From positions 1,364,001 to 1,428,000 of the forward strand of contig NZ_CP092891.1 in assembly GCF_026559675.1 (NCBI RefSeq): 64,000 nt of DNA, in the 5' to 3' direction. The stretch's first letter is position 1, and the number at the start of each line of letters is the position of its first letter. Made by a program: the position numbers and the translations under genes. Positions 8,494-18,290 of the stretch are shown piece after piece. The notes below the pieces were generated by a model. That model had not been told where the DNA came from and did not search any database. It saw nothing but the letters and a program-made list of their open reading frames with translations. The DNA comes from Microbacterium oxydans (GTDB taxonomy: Bacteria; Actinomycetota; Actinomycetes; Actinomycetales; Microbacteriaceae).

Positions 8494-9441
8494 GTGCTTC
8501 TGACCATCGGGATTCCTACTTACAACCGCGCAGAGGACGTCAGGAAGACGGTCACGGAGATTCTGGCGCATCCGGACGCCGATCTGGTGGAGATCATCGT
8601 CATCGACGATGGCGGGACGGACGGCACCTTCGAGAAGCTCTCAGCGGACTCCGGGATCGCGGAGAGAGTCCGTGTGCTCGAGAATCCCGAGAACCTCGGG
8701 TACGCCGGAACGTTCGCCCGCCTCTTCCGCGAGTGCACGACGGAGTACCTCATGCTGACGGCCGACGATGACCGTGTGCTGATGGAGAACCTGCGGCCTC
8801 TGCTCGAGTACCTCCGCCGGGAGAAGCCTGTGTTCGCCTCGCCACAGTTCCTTCGGGAATCACGTGTGTCGCGCGGGCGGACGAGCACAGGTCCCATTTC
8901 GCCCAGCGAGTTCCTGCCGGCCTCCGCACACGCTCCGGGGCTGGTGTACCGGGTCGAGGAATGTCTTCCAGCCTTGGACGAGTTGTCGGAGCGCGTCGAC
9001 GCCGAAGAGGTCGACGCGCTCGTCTATCCGCAGGTGCAGGTCGTGATGCGACTTCTGATCGACGGCGGGCGCTGCGAGTGGCTGGCGCTGCCGACCGTCG
9101 CCGAGGACGCCTATCGGCCCTCGGGCATCCGGGACGCGTCGGGGGGTGCATACTGGTCGCTCGAGTCGCGCTGGAAGCAGCTGAAGTCGTACGACGCGCT
9201 GCTGTCGCGTTGGGCCGAAGATGACACGACCGGGCGCGCGCGGGAGATGCTCGCGGCGCAGCGGAGCCGTGCGTTCCATCTGATCGCGAGCGCCATCCGA
9301 ATCGAGGATCCGGTCCTGGGCGACGCATTCGACGCGGGAGCTCGACAGCGCTATCGGCGAACCCTGCGCAGCACGATCGCCGCTCTGCCGATCGTGGCCC
9401 CGGCGATGCGGTGGATCGGAGGCTCGAGGCGCCGTCCGTGA
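8494..9441 (+). CDS. Glycosyltransferase family 2
   Basis: This 315-residue enzyme has the GT2 opening LLTIGIPTYNRAEDV, then IVIDDGGTDGT, and a DXD-like TADDDRV at about residue 90. The C-terminal part carries many Arg residues and shows no clear membrane anchor. It probably adds a single sugar to a lipid-linked intermediate in the cytoplasm. GTG 8494 was chosen because a -10 box sits 6 bases upstream and the protein then begins directly with the beta strand LLTIGIP. It is separated from glf by 137 bp with its own promoter, so it may mark the right edge of the variable glycosyltransferase block. Confidence 0.8.
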   Translation: MLLTIGIPTYNRAEDVRKTVTEILAHPDADLVEIIVIDDGGTDGTFEKLSADSGIAERVRVLENPENLGYAGTFARLFRECTTEYLMLTADDDRVLMENLRPLLEYLRREKPVFASPQFLRESRVSRGRTSTGPISPSEFLPASAHAPGLVYRVEECLPALDELSERVDAEEVDALVYPQVQVVMRLLIDGGRCEWLALPTVAEDAYRPSGIRDASGGAYWSLESRWKQLKSYDALLSRWAEDDTTGRAREMLAAQRSRAFHLIASAIRIEDPVLGDAFDAGARQRYRRTLRSTIAALPIVAPAMRWIGGSRRRP

Positions 9442-9488
9442 CCGACGCCGCCCTCGGCGGCCATGGACGCCGATCACCTCGACCTTGA

Positions 9489-10715
<1,227 letters not shown>

Positions 10716-10725
10716 ACTCGACATC

Positions 10726-11544
10726 GTGAGTCACGCTGCTGTCGGGGCGCCCGGGACGCCCCGGCGATATCTGCATTCGCTGTGGCTGCTCTCTGCCCGC
10801 GACCTGAAGGTCCGGTACTCGACGAGCTTCCTCGGCTACCTGTGGTCGGTCCTCGATCCGCTCGTCATGAGCGCGATCTACTGGTTCGTCTTCACGCAGA
10901 TCTTCCATCGCGATGTGGGCGAGTCGCCGTACATCATCTTCCTGATCAGCGCGCTGCTGCCCTGGGTGTGGTTCAACGCCTCGGTGTCGGACTTCACGCG
11001 AGCCTTCAAGAAGGATGCACGTCTCGTACGCTCCACGGCGATCCCGCGATCGATCTGGGTGAACCGGATCGTGCTGAGCAAGGGTATGGAGTACCTCTTC
11101 TCCCTGCCCGTGCTCGTGCTGTTCATCGTGGTCAACCTCCTCATCGAGTCGAACCCCGACGAGGTCGTGCAGGTGGGTTGGGGCGTCCTCTGGATGCCCG
11201 TCGCGATGCTGCTGCAGACGGTGCTCCTCGTGGGGCTCGGTCTCCTCGTCGCGCCGCTGTGCGTGATGTACGTCGACCTGGAGCGGACCACGGCGCTCAT
11301 CCTCCGAGCGATGTTCTACGCGACGCCGATCATCTACAACGTGACGGACCTCCCCGGAGTCTTCCAGACGCTCGGTGCGTTCAACCCTCTCGCCGGCATC
11401 TTCATGCTCTACCGGATGCCGTTCTTCCCCGACCAGTGGAACCCCTTCACGCTCGTGATCAGCGTCGTGATGACCCTCCTGATCCTCGCCCTGGGCATCT
11501 GGACGTTCCGGAAGCTGGAACGACCCGTGCTGAAGGAGCTGTGA
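10726..11544 (+). CDS. ABC-2 polysaccharide exporter permease (Wzm-like)
   Basis: This 272-residue integral membrane protein has about six helices in the ABC-2 arrangement, with the family-typical SARDLKVRYSTSFLGYLWSVLDPL near the N-terminus and a helical C-terminal region with NPLAGIFMLYR. With the adjacent ATPase it should move a lipid-linked polymer from cytoplasm to outer face. The GTG start was chosen for the -10 box 7 bases upstream; longer upstream starts would run into glf. A one-base overlap (TGATG) couples it to the ATPase. The closest functional parallel is the Rv3783/Rv3781 pair proposed to export lipid-linked galactan in mycobacteria. Confidence 0.9.
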   Translation: MSHAAVGAPGTPRRYLHSLWLLSARDLKVRYSTSFLGYLWSVLDPLVMSAIYWFVFTQIFHRDVGESPYIIFLISALLPWVWFNASVSDFTRAFKKDARLVRSTAIPRSIWVNRIVLSKGMEYLFSLPVLVLFIVVNLLIESNPDEVVQVGWGVLWMPVAMLLQTVLLVGLGLLVAPLCVMYVDLERTTALILRAMFYATPIIYNVTDLPGVFQTLGAFNPLAGIFMLYRMPFFPDQWNPFTLVISVVMTLLILALGIWTFRKLERPVLKEL

Positions 11545-12278
11545 TGTCGGCGGCCATCGAGGTGCAGGGGCTCGGCGTCCATTTCCGCCGCAACAAGCGG
11601 GGACGTCGCAGTCTCAAGGATCTGTTCGCGGGCGCGTCCCGTCGTTCGCGACCGGGCGAGTTCTGGGCACTGCGCGACGTCTCCTTCACCGTGCAGCCGG
11701 GGGAGTCGATCGGCGTCGTCGGACGCAACGGTCAGGGCAAGTCCACGCTCCTCCGCCTCGTCGCCAAGGTGCTGCTCCCCGACGAGGGGACCGTCTCGGT
11801 GAACGGCGGTGTGGCCCCGCTGATCGAGATCACCGGGGGGTTCGTCGGCGACCTCACCGTGCGCGAGAACGTGCGGCTCACCGCGGGCCTGCACGGGATG
11901 TCGCGAGACGAGGTCTCCCGGCGCTACGACGACATCATCGCCTTCGCCGAGCTCGCGGGCTTCGAGGAGACGCCTTACAAGCACCTCTCCAACGGTATGA
12001 AGGTGCGTCTCGCCTTCTCGGTGGTGTCGCAGCTCGATGAGCCGATCCTGCTGGTCGACGAAGTGCTCGCGGTCGGCGACAAAGCCTTCCGCGACAAGTG
12101 CTACAAGCGGATCGACGAGCTGCTCGCCGAAGGGCGGACGCTGTTCTTCGTGAGCCACAACGAGCGTGACCTGCGACGGTTCTGCACCCGGGGGCTCTAT
12201 CTGGACAAGGGTGCCCTCGCGCTCGACGCGCCGATCGCCGAGGTGCTCGACCGCTACAACGCCGACCACGCCGTCTAG
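11544..12278 (+). CDS. Polysaccharide ABC exporter ATPase (Wzt-like)
   Basis: This 244-residue ATPase has Walker A GRNGQGKST, signature LSNGMKVRLAF, Walker B ILLVDEVLAVGD and H-loop VSHN. The LSNGM variant signature and DEVLAVGD are typical of the Wzt/TagH subfamily that energises export of O-antigen, teichoic acid or galactan. It lacks the extra C-terminal carbohydrate-binding domain of some Wzt proteins. Export would therefore not need recognition of a modified chain end by this subunit. It is the last gene of the forward glf operon and converges on the reverse-strand genes that begin about 50 bp later. Confidence 0.92.
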   Translation: MSAAIEVQGLGVHFRRNKRGRRSLKDLFAGASRRSRPGEFWALRDVSFTVQPGESIGVVGRNGQGKSTLLRLVAKVLLPDEGTVSVNGGVAPLIEITGGFVGDLTVRENVRLTAGLHGMSRDEVSRRYDDIIAFAELAGFEETPYKHLSNGMKVRLAFSVVSQLDEPILLVDEVLAVGDKAFRDKCYKRIDELLAEGRTLFFVSHNERDLRRFCTRGLYLDKGALALDAPIAEVLDRYNADHAV

Positions 12279-12329
12279 CCTCTCGGCCCCGTCACGTCTC
12301 GGACGCCGGTGGGGGCTCCGTGGGTCGAC

Positions 12330-12941
12330 TCAGAGTCCGACCAGGCTCCGCAGGTTCTGGACGGACGTGCGCGCGGCATCGACAGCACCGGGGACACCGG
12401 AGCCGCTCGTGATCGCGGTGCGCAGCTGTGCGAGCGTCTTCGCGTACGCCGAGACGCCGTCGCGCCACTTCTGATCGATCGATGACGGGGCCTGGGCGTC
12501 CGACAGCCGCTGCGCGTCCTGCTGGAGCGAGTCGACCACCGGCAGCGCGTCCTGGTCGCTGGCGCCGGAGATGATGTCCAGGCCGCGGGGAGCGGTGTTC
12601 AGCCATCCGCTCACCTGTCCACGGAACGTCTCGACGCTCGGGTCGGCAGCCGGCGGGGGAGTCACCATCGGTGTCCGCGTCGGTGCGGGAGAACCGGACG
12701 GCGTCGGAGTCGGCGTCGCCGTGGGCGTCGGAGTCGGGGTGCTGGTCGCCGATGTCGAGGGCGTCGGCGACGGGCTCCCGGTCGGCGTCGGTGCATCTCC
12801 GCGCGGGAGCAGGAAGAAGAGCAGCACGCCGACGATCGCGAGGGCCGCGACGGAGAGGCCCACGATGAGCCACACCCGCCCTGTCCTCTTCGGCGCGGGC
12901 GGCAACGGCGCCCAGCGCAGCTCGGGCTGCTGCTCGTCCAT
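12330..12941 (-). CDS. Pro/Thr-rich single-pass membrane protein, unknown function
   Basis: This 203-residue protein has a short Pro-rich cytosolic N-terminus (about 1-20) and one membrane helix (about 23-46, VWLIVGLSVAALAIVGVLLF). A Pro/Thr/Ser-rich linker follows (about 50-100, many TPTPTP repeats), then an extracellular helical domain to the end. The linker is typical of wall-spanning or glycosylated stalks. The GGAGG site 7 bases before ATG 12941 fixes the start. The gene follows the GT2 stop by 2 bp, so it is coupled to two galactosyltransferase-like genes. A scaffold or chain-termination role is possible, but only context supports that. Confidence 0.7.
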   Translation of the reverse strand: MDEQQPELRWAPLPPAPKRTGRVWLIVGLSVAALAIVGVLLFFLLPRGDAPTPTGSPSPTPSTSATSTPTPTPTATPTPTPSGSPAPTRTPMVTPPPAADPSVETFRGQVSGWLNTAPRGLDIISGASDQDALPVVDSLQQDAQRLSDAQAPSSIDQKWRDGVSAYAKTLAQLRTAITSGSGVPGAVDAARTSVQNLRSLVGL

Positions 12942-12943
12942 CG

Positions 12944-13906
12944 TCACGCCTCCAGGGGAGGCATCGGCTGCCAGGTGCGGTCGCGGCCGGCCTTGCCGCC
13001 GTCGCGGATGCCCCGGAACAGATTGCTGGTGCCGCGCACGGTCCGCTCCACGAACACGAGCCGGATGAGCTCCTTGAAGAAGGTCGCCGCCGTGCCGAGG
13101 CCGAACAGCACCGGGTTGTAGACGCCGTGGACGCGGTAGTACTGCTTGATGAAGCCGCGGTTGCGCATGATGTAGTAGCGGTAGGCGTTGCTGGACGCGT
13201 TCATGTGGCGGATGCCCATGTCCCACTGCTTGATCTCACGCGTGCGTCGCAGCACGAACTCGTCGACGATCACGGCCGTGGTCAGGCGCGAGGCCAGCCA
13301 GCCGTACATCTGGTCGTCCCAGTAGATGAAGAAGCGCGGGTCGGGGAGTCCGATCTGCTGGACGATCGAGCGGTGGATGAACATGCCCTCGAAGCAGCCG
13401 CTGTTCATCTCCTTGTAGCCCGACTCGTCGAAGCTGGACGGAGCGAACGGGATCGGGATGCCCATGCGCTCGGCGATGCGGTACTGCCAGTAGAACTCGC
13501 TGCCGTCGTAGTCGTAGCGGCGGCCCTGGATGCTCTTGAAGCGGGTACTCCACACGCCCATCTTGGCGAGCCCCTCGGGGAGGACCTCCACATCGTCGTC
13601 CATCATCCAGATCCACTCGGAACCCAGCTCGTACGCCGTGCGCATGCCCTCGCTGAAGCCACCGGAGCCGCCGGTGTTCGTCTCCAGGCGCCGGTAGACG
13701 ATCTCGGTGCCGATGTCCTCCCGGAACGACTCGACGACGTCGGTGGTGTCGTCTGCGGAGGCGTTGTCGATGATCACGACGTGGCCGGGTTTCGGGTCCA
13801 TCGCGGTGATGCTGGTGAGCAGACCGGAGAGGAGGTGCGAGCGGTTGAAGGTGACGATGACGATCGTCGCTGCGGTGGGATCGAATGCAGCGGGCGCCGC
13901 GGTCAT
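12944..13906 (-). CDS. Glycosyltransferase family 2, GlfT1-like candidate
   Basis: This 320-residue GT-A enzyme has IVIVTFNRSHLLSGL, then VVIIDNASADDTT, the NTGGSGGFSEGM stretch typical of galactofuranosyl- and rhamnosyltransferase-like GT2 enzymes, and WMMDDDVEVLP as metal-binding motif. RFFIYWDDQMYGWL supplies an acidic pair where the catalytic base would be. Beside glf and a GlfT2-like gene, it is a good candidate for the enzyme that adds the first Galf residues to the lipid-linked primer. Sequence similarity to mycobacterial GlfT1 is modest by eye. ATG 13906 overlaps the GlfT2 stop by 4 bp. Confidence 0.75.
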   Translation of the reverse strand: MTAAPAAFDPTAATIVIVTFNRSHLLSGLLTSITAMDPKPGHVVIIDNASADDTTDVVESFREDIGTEIVYRRLETNTGGSGGFSEGMRTAYELGSEWIWMMDDDVEVLPEGLAKMGVWSTRFKSIQGRRYDYDGSEFYWQYRIAERMGIPIPFAPSSFDESGYKEMNSGCFEGMFIHRSIVQQIGLPDPRFFIYWDDQMYGWLASRLTTAVIVDEFVLRRTREIKQWDMGIRHMNASSNAYRYYIMRNRGFIKQYYRVHGVYNPVLFGLGTAATFFKELIRLVFVERTVRGTSNLFRGIRDGGKAGRDRTWQPMPPLEA

Positions 13907-15813
13907 GCCTTCTCCTCGAAGATCTGCTGCCAGGACTGGGGGGAGACGAGCTCGGGGAGTGCGTTGCGATACTGCTTCTGCAGCTCCGGCCAGCGGCGAC
14001 GGAGTTCGGCGTGCAGCCGGAGGGTGTCGCGGAGCATCCGGCGGTACTTCGCGCGGTCGCGCGTGTAGATGTTCTTGCCGGAGCCGTCGGCGGCGCTCAC
14101 CAGCGCGCTGTCGAATGCCGGGACGCGCCACCAGTGCGCGTCCTCCTTGCCGAACTCGACCTCGGGCTGGGCGACGTTGGCCGGCGAAGGCCGGTGCATG
14201 AAGTGAGAGGCGAGCGTCTTCAGGGTGAACCACCGGAGCTGAAGCCCCTTCGGGTTGTCGAAGTCGTTCTTCGGCCGCTGCTTGTACACCTGGCGGCCGC
14301 GCCGCGAGTGCAGGACCTTGGTGGGGTCCCGATGCACCACGGTCTCCGGGAACTCGCCCGCCAGGGCGCGCGCCGCGGGCATCGCGGTCGCCAGATTGCG
14401 GCGCATGTGATCCGGGCCGGAGAGGACGTCCCGTAGAGCCTGTGCTCGCAGGGCCACCGGGTAGTACTGCATCATCATGAGGTGCTTCAGGTCGACCCGA
14501 CGGCTGTGCACGATGAGACGACCGCCGCGAGGCACGTTCGAGTGCAGCAGACCGGCGACGATGCGGTTGCGGGCATGGAAGTATGCCTGCCAGTCGATGG
14601 AGTCGTCCTTGTTCACCCAGGACACGTGCCAGAGGGCGACGCCCGGCATCGATACGGTCGGGAACCCGGCCTCGCCGGCACGGAGGCAGAACTCTGCGTC
14701 GTCCCACTTGATGAAGGCCGGAAGGGACAGGCCCACCTTGCGGATGGCATCGAGGGGGATGAGGCACATCCACCACCCGTTGTAGTCGGCGTCCATGCGC
14801 ATGTGGAGGAGGCTCGACTGCCGCAGGTTCGCGACGCCGAAGTCGTGCGGCATCTTCTCCTGGTAGAGGTTGCGCCACATGAACGGACCCTCGTCGACGA
14901 CCTCGGCCCAGCCGTGCAGCTTGGGACGATCGAGGAGATCGAACATGTGCCCGCCCACCAGGACCGGGCTGGTCGCGTACTGACCGAAGACGATGGATCG
15001 ACGCAGCGACTCCGGCTCGAGCCGCACGTCGTCGTCGAGCAGTTGCACGAAGTCGCTCTCCGGGCGCTGCAGGGTCTCGTGCATCGCGCGGGCGAAGCCT
15101 CCCGAGCCGCCGAGGTTGTCCTGACGGATCACTTGGAGCGTCTCCCCGAGGCGCTCGGCCACGTCGGCGTAGCCCTCCTGGTCCGCGACGAGCTGGGTGC
15201 CCTGGTCGACGAGGAAGATGCGGTCCACGAACTCGAGCGCATCCGGCGACGCGGCGAGGGCGCGCAGGGTCTCGACGCAGTAGTCGGGCTTGTTGTAGGT
15301 GGTGATGCCGAGCGAGGCCTTCCCGGTGCGCGCGGGCTCCTGCTCGGTGGTCCACTCCGCGCCTTCGAGCACGGCGGGCTTCTCGTCTGCGACGATGTCG
15401 AACCAGATCCAGCCGCCGTCGCTGTACTGTGTGAGATCGAGATCGAAGGACGTCGACGCCTCGCCCGTCACCTCGCGCGTGGCGATCCGCTGACGGACGC
15501 CCGATCCGTTGGAGCGGTAGACCAGGACGGTCGCCGGACCCGTGGTGCGCACCGTGAGGGTCACCTGGCGCACGCTGGTCCAGTGCTGCCAGTACGACGC
15601 GGGGAAGGCGTTGAAGTACGTCCCCAGAGAAACGCGACGCCCGGCAACGATGCGGGCACGATGGCGGCCCAGGATGTTCCCCAGGTGTGCGCGGTTGGAG
15701 ACGCGGACGGGTTCGTCCTCGATCACGGACCAGGTCTCCGGGTCGGCGTAGAGCGGGAGGAGGTCGGGGTCGCGATCAAGTGGGAAGACGACGTTCTGAA
15801 GGACGTGGGCCAC
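13903..15813 (-). CDS. glfT2: Galactofuranosyltransferase GlfT2-like polymerase
   Basis: This 636-residue protein is close in length to mycobacterial GlfT2, which I recall as 637. An N-terminal beta-rich domain (to about 180) precedes the GT-A domain with LGITTYNKPDYC, a DNLGGSGGFARAM stretch, QLLDDDVRLEP (metal-binding DDD) and FIKWDDAEFCLRAGEAGFP (catalytic-base region). A WHVSWVNKDDSIDWQAYFHARN segment follows, and the C-terminus is helical and basic. GlfT2 polymerises the galactan by adding alternating Galf linkages. GTG 15813 with GGAG 9 bases upstream was chosen; longer starts would overlap the galE promoter. It heads the reverse operon and diverges from galE. Confidence 0.9.
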   Translation of the reverse strand: MAHVLQNVVFPLDRDPDLLPLYADPETWSVIEDEPVRVSNRAHLGNILGRHRARIVAGRRVSLGTYFNAFPASYWQHWTSVRQVTLTVRTTGPATVLVYRSNGSGVRQRIATREVTGEASTSFDLDLTQYSDGGWIWFDIVADEKPAVLEGAEWTTEQEPARTGKASLGITTYNKPDYCVETLRALAASPDALEFVDRIFLVDQGTQLVADQEGYADVAERLGETLQVIRQDNLGGSGGFARAMHETLQRPESDFVQLLDDDVRLEPESLRRSIVFGQYATSPVLVGGHMFDLLDRPKLHGWAEVVDEGPFMWRNLYQEKMPHDFGVANLRQSSLLHMRMDADYNGWWMCLIPLDAIRKVGLSLPAFIKWDDAEFCLRAGEAGFPTVSMPGVALWHVSWVNKDDSIDWQAYFHARNRIVAGLLHSNVPRGGRLIVHSRRVDLKHLMMMQYYPVALRAQALRDVLSGPDHMRRNLATAMPAARALAGEFPETVVHRDPTKVLHSRRGRQVYKQRPKNDFDNPKGLQLRWFTLKTLASHFMHRPSPANVAQPEVEFGKEDAHWWRVPAFDSALVSAADGSGKNIYTRDRAKYRRMLRDTLRLHAELRRRWPELQKQYRNALPELVSPQSWQQIFEEKA

Positions 15814-15948
15814 TGGGAGGTTCTCCGATGTTGGTGCCGCAGACCGCTGTCCGGGGACAGCGCGGGACTCGACGAGCAGTGAGTAGCCTACCGTCGATGA
15901 CCTCTGGATCTGCGGAGAGCCTCCCTTCAGGCCTCCAGACGGACTGGC

Positions 15949-15954
15949 TAGACT
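15949..15954 (+). promoter_or_regulatory. Leaderless -10 box TAGACT for galE
   Basis: TAGACT is followed by 7 bases and then ATG 15962. The divergent glfT2 start lies 149 bp away. Confidence 0.5.
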
Positions 15955-15961
15955 GACCGCG

Positions 15962-16951
15962 ATGAAGGTACTGATCACCGGCGGCGCCGGCTACATTGGG
16001 TCAACCGTCGCGACGGCGTGCATCGAAGCCGGGATCGACGTGGTCATCCTCGACGACCTGTCCACGGGCATGAGGGCCTTCGGCGAGGGGCGTGAGCTCT
16101 ACGTCGGCGACATCGCCGACGGCGCCGTCGTTGACGGCCTGCTGGCCGACCACCCCGACATCGACGCGGTGATCCACTGCGCGGCCCGGATCGTCGTCCC
16201 GGAATCCGTCGCCGATCCGCTCGGGTACTACGACGCCAATGTCGGAAAGACGATCGTGCTGCTCCAGCGCCTGCGCGATGCGGGGATCCCGCGCATCGTG
16301 TTCAGCTCCTCCGCCTCGGTGTACGCCGGCGAGACCGGTGACGGGGTCGACGAGAACGGCACGCTCGCTCCGGCGAGCCCGTACGCGACGACCAAGGCGA
16401 TGGTCGAGCAGATCCTCGACGACGCGGCGAACGCGGGAGACTTCCGTGCCATCGCGCTCCGCTACTTCAACCCGATCGGCGCCGACCCCCGGCTGCGCAC
16501 CGGTCTGCAGAACCCGACACCCTCGCACGCGCTGGGCAAGATCATGCAGGCCCGCGCGAACGGCGAGCCCTTCACCATCACGGGCACCGACTGGGCGACC
16601 CGCGACGGCTCCGGCCTTCGCGACTACATCCACGTCTGGGATCTCGCGCTCGCGCACGTCGCGGCGGTGCAGCGGTTCGACGAGGTCGCGACGCTCGACG
16701 CGCCGTACCAGGTGGTCAACCTCGGCACCGGCGACGGTGTGACCGTCCGGGAGCTCGTGGCGGCGTTCGAGCGGGTGACCGGTGAGCCGCTCCCCGTCGT
16801 GGAGACCGATCGGCGTCCCGGCGACCAGGCCGGTGCATTCGCGATCGTCGACCGCGCGGCTGAGGTGCTCGGGTGGAGCGCCCAGCGTTCGGTGGACGAC
16901 GGCGTGCGCGACGCGATCGCCTGGGCCGAGAAGCTGCGTTCCCTGCACTGA
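15962..16951 (+). CDS. galE: UDP-glucose 4-epimerase
   Basis: This 329-residue short-chain dehydrogenase-fold enzyme has the NAD-binding MKVLITGGAGYIGS motif at the N-terminus, SSSASVYAG, and the catalytic SPYATTK (Tyr-X3-Lys). ALRYFNPIGADP and the C-terminal NLGTGDGVTV complete the GalE pattern. It converts UDP-glucose to UDP-galactopyranose, which is the substrate of the Glf mutase encoded 5 kb upstream, so the locus holds the whole route from UDP-glucose to Galf donor. It is transcribed alone, divergently from glfT2. Confidence 0.93.
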   Translation: MKVLITGGAGYIGSTVATACIEAGIDVVILDDLSTGMRAFGEGRELYVGDIADGAVVDGLLADHPDIDAVIHCAARIVVPESVADPLGYYDANVGKTIVLLQRLRDAGIPRIVFSSSASVYAGETGDGVDENGTLAPASPYATTKAMVEQILDDAANAGDFRAIALRYFNPIGADPRLRTGLQNPTPSHALGKIMQARANGEPFTITGTDWATRDGSGLRDYIHVWDLALAHVAAVQRFDEVATLDAPYQVVNLGTGDGVTVRELVAAFERVTGEPLPVVETDRRPGDQAGAFAIVDRAAEVLGWSAQRSVDDGVRDAIAWAEKLRSLH

Positions 16952-16970
16952 GAGCGCCGGAGCGCCGACC

Positions 16971-17004
16971 CGGCTACGCCCTGAGGGCCGGCTACGCCTG
17001 AGGG
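16971..17004. repeat. Short imperfect tandem duplication at the ligase 3' end
   Basis: A 17-bp unit at 16971-16987 recurs at 16989-17004 with one base missing. The second copy contains the reverse-strand TAG stop of the ligase gene. It looks like slipped-strand duplication of the gene's last codons into the space after galE. Confidence 0.6.
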
Positions 17005-18290
17005 CGGAGGGTCGGGATCGCGCCCGTGTGCGCCGCGTCGATGTTCTCGCGCCAGGACCGTGACTGACCCGCCCGCAGCGCGCAGAGCACCAGCAGGAAC
17101 CATCCGGCGCCGACGAGCGTGAAGCTCTCGAACATCGAGTCGACCGCGAGCGTGACCAGGGTGATGGGCGTCCACGCGTAGACCACCGATCGGCGGACAC
17201 TGGCGACCAGCCACGAGCGGATGAGCGCCACGCCGCCGAGCAGCAGGAACAGCACCAGGCCGGCCGCCCCGAGCTGCAGCAGCACGTCGAAGAACGCGTT
17301 CAGCGCGCTCTGGTGATGGTCGTCGAGCTGGAAGTTGATGTAGGTGAACGGGTACTCGCCCCGTGCCCAGTCGCCGAACCAGCCCCACCCCTGGATCGGC
17401 TTCACTGCGACGAAGTCGAGGATCGTGTTCCACAGACTCGCGCGGATCGAGAAGTCGGACCCGGCATCGAGCAGCGCGATGATCTGGTGGCGCAGCGCGA
17501 AGGCGATCGTGAGCGTCACAGCGACCAGGGCGCCCAGCATCCACTGCACGAGGTTGCGACGCTCCGGCGAGGTGTGACGGACGATCGTGAGCGCGAGCGT
17601 CACGATGCCGACGGCCACCGCGAGCACGAGCACGGTGGGGGAGGCGGAGAGGAACGCCAGGGACCCCGCGAGGGCGATGGAGCCCACCGCGACGGGAGGC
17701 TCCACCGACTGCGTGCGCCACTCGATCACGAACGTGATGAGGGCGATCACGGCGATGAAGCCGAGCATGTTGCGGCTGCCGAACAGGCCCTGCACCGGCC
17801 CGCCCTCGGCGAGGTTGCCCTGGATCGCGAGGAAGGTGAACGGGAGGTCGAGCAGGATCCCGGACAGGATCTCGAGTCCGAGCGAGGCGGCGAGGAGCAC
17901 GCGGAGCGTGTCGCCGATGGCCCGGACGGTCTGCAGCGTGTCCCGGATGTGGCCGATGGTGATCGCGAGGAAGGCGTAGCCGAACAGCGCCATCCATCCG
18001 AACACGGTGTCCGAGCGGTCCGTCGTCCAGACCAGGCTCACCAGCGCCCATCCCAGGAATGCGAACAGCGAGGAGGGGGCGATCCGGAGCGGGGAGAGCT
18101 CGTCGCGGCGCACCCAGAGGATCGCGGCACCCAGCAGGCACAGCACGGTGATGACGGTCGCCAGGGTTGCCCGCGAGGCCATGCGCTCGATCGCATACGA
18201 CCCGAAGACGGCGAGGAGCGCGGCGATCGTGAAGGCGCGCGCGAGCTCCACAGACCCGAGCAGCCGGGTGAGCGGACGCGCCGACGTCAC
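16992..18290 (-). CDS. O-antigen ligase/polymerase-like membrane protein 2
   Basis: This 432-residue protein has about eleven hydrophobic segments and one larger extracytoplasmic loop (about 275-335). The loop contains SIRASLWNTILDFVAVKPIQGWGWF, the pattern of the WaaL/Wzy (Wzy_C) family, with Arg and the later His residues (DDHHQSALNAFF) as usual functional positions. Members transfer or polymerise glycans from lipid carriers on the outside of the membrane. GTG 18290 overlaps the upstream ligase stop by 4 bp (GTGA), so the two are translationally coupled. It could attach the exported galactan or another glycan to its final acceptor. Confidence 0.75.
   Translation of the reverse strand: MTSARPLTRLLGSVELARAFTIAALLAVFGSYAIERMASRATLATVITVLCLLGAAILWVRRDELSPLRIAPSSLFAFLGWALVSLVWTTDRSDTVFGWMALFGYAFLAITIGHIRDTLQTVRAIGDTLRVLLAASLGLEILSGILLDLPFTFLAIQGNLAEGGPVQGLFGSRNMLGFIAVIALITFVIEWRTQSVEPPVAVGSIALAGSLAFLSASPTVLVLAVAVGIVTLALTIVRHTSPERRNLVQWMLGALVAVTLTIAFALRHQIIALLDAGSDFSIRASLWNTILDFVAVKPIQGWGWFGDWARGEYPFTYINFQLDDHHQSALNAFFDVLLQLGAAGLVLFLLLGGVALIRSWLVASVRRSVVYAWTPITLVTLAVDSMFESFTLVGAGWFLLVLCALRAGQSRSWRENIDAAHTGAIPTLRPQA

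Noticed and set aside
15814..15978. A longer glfT2 start overlapping galE
   Set aside because: It would overlap the galE start codon and promoter. GTG 15813 has a good ribosome-binding site and gives the length known for GlfT2.
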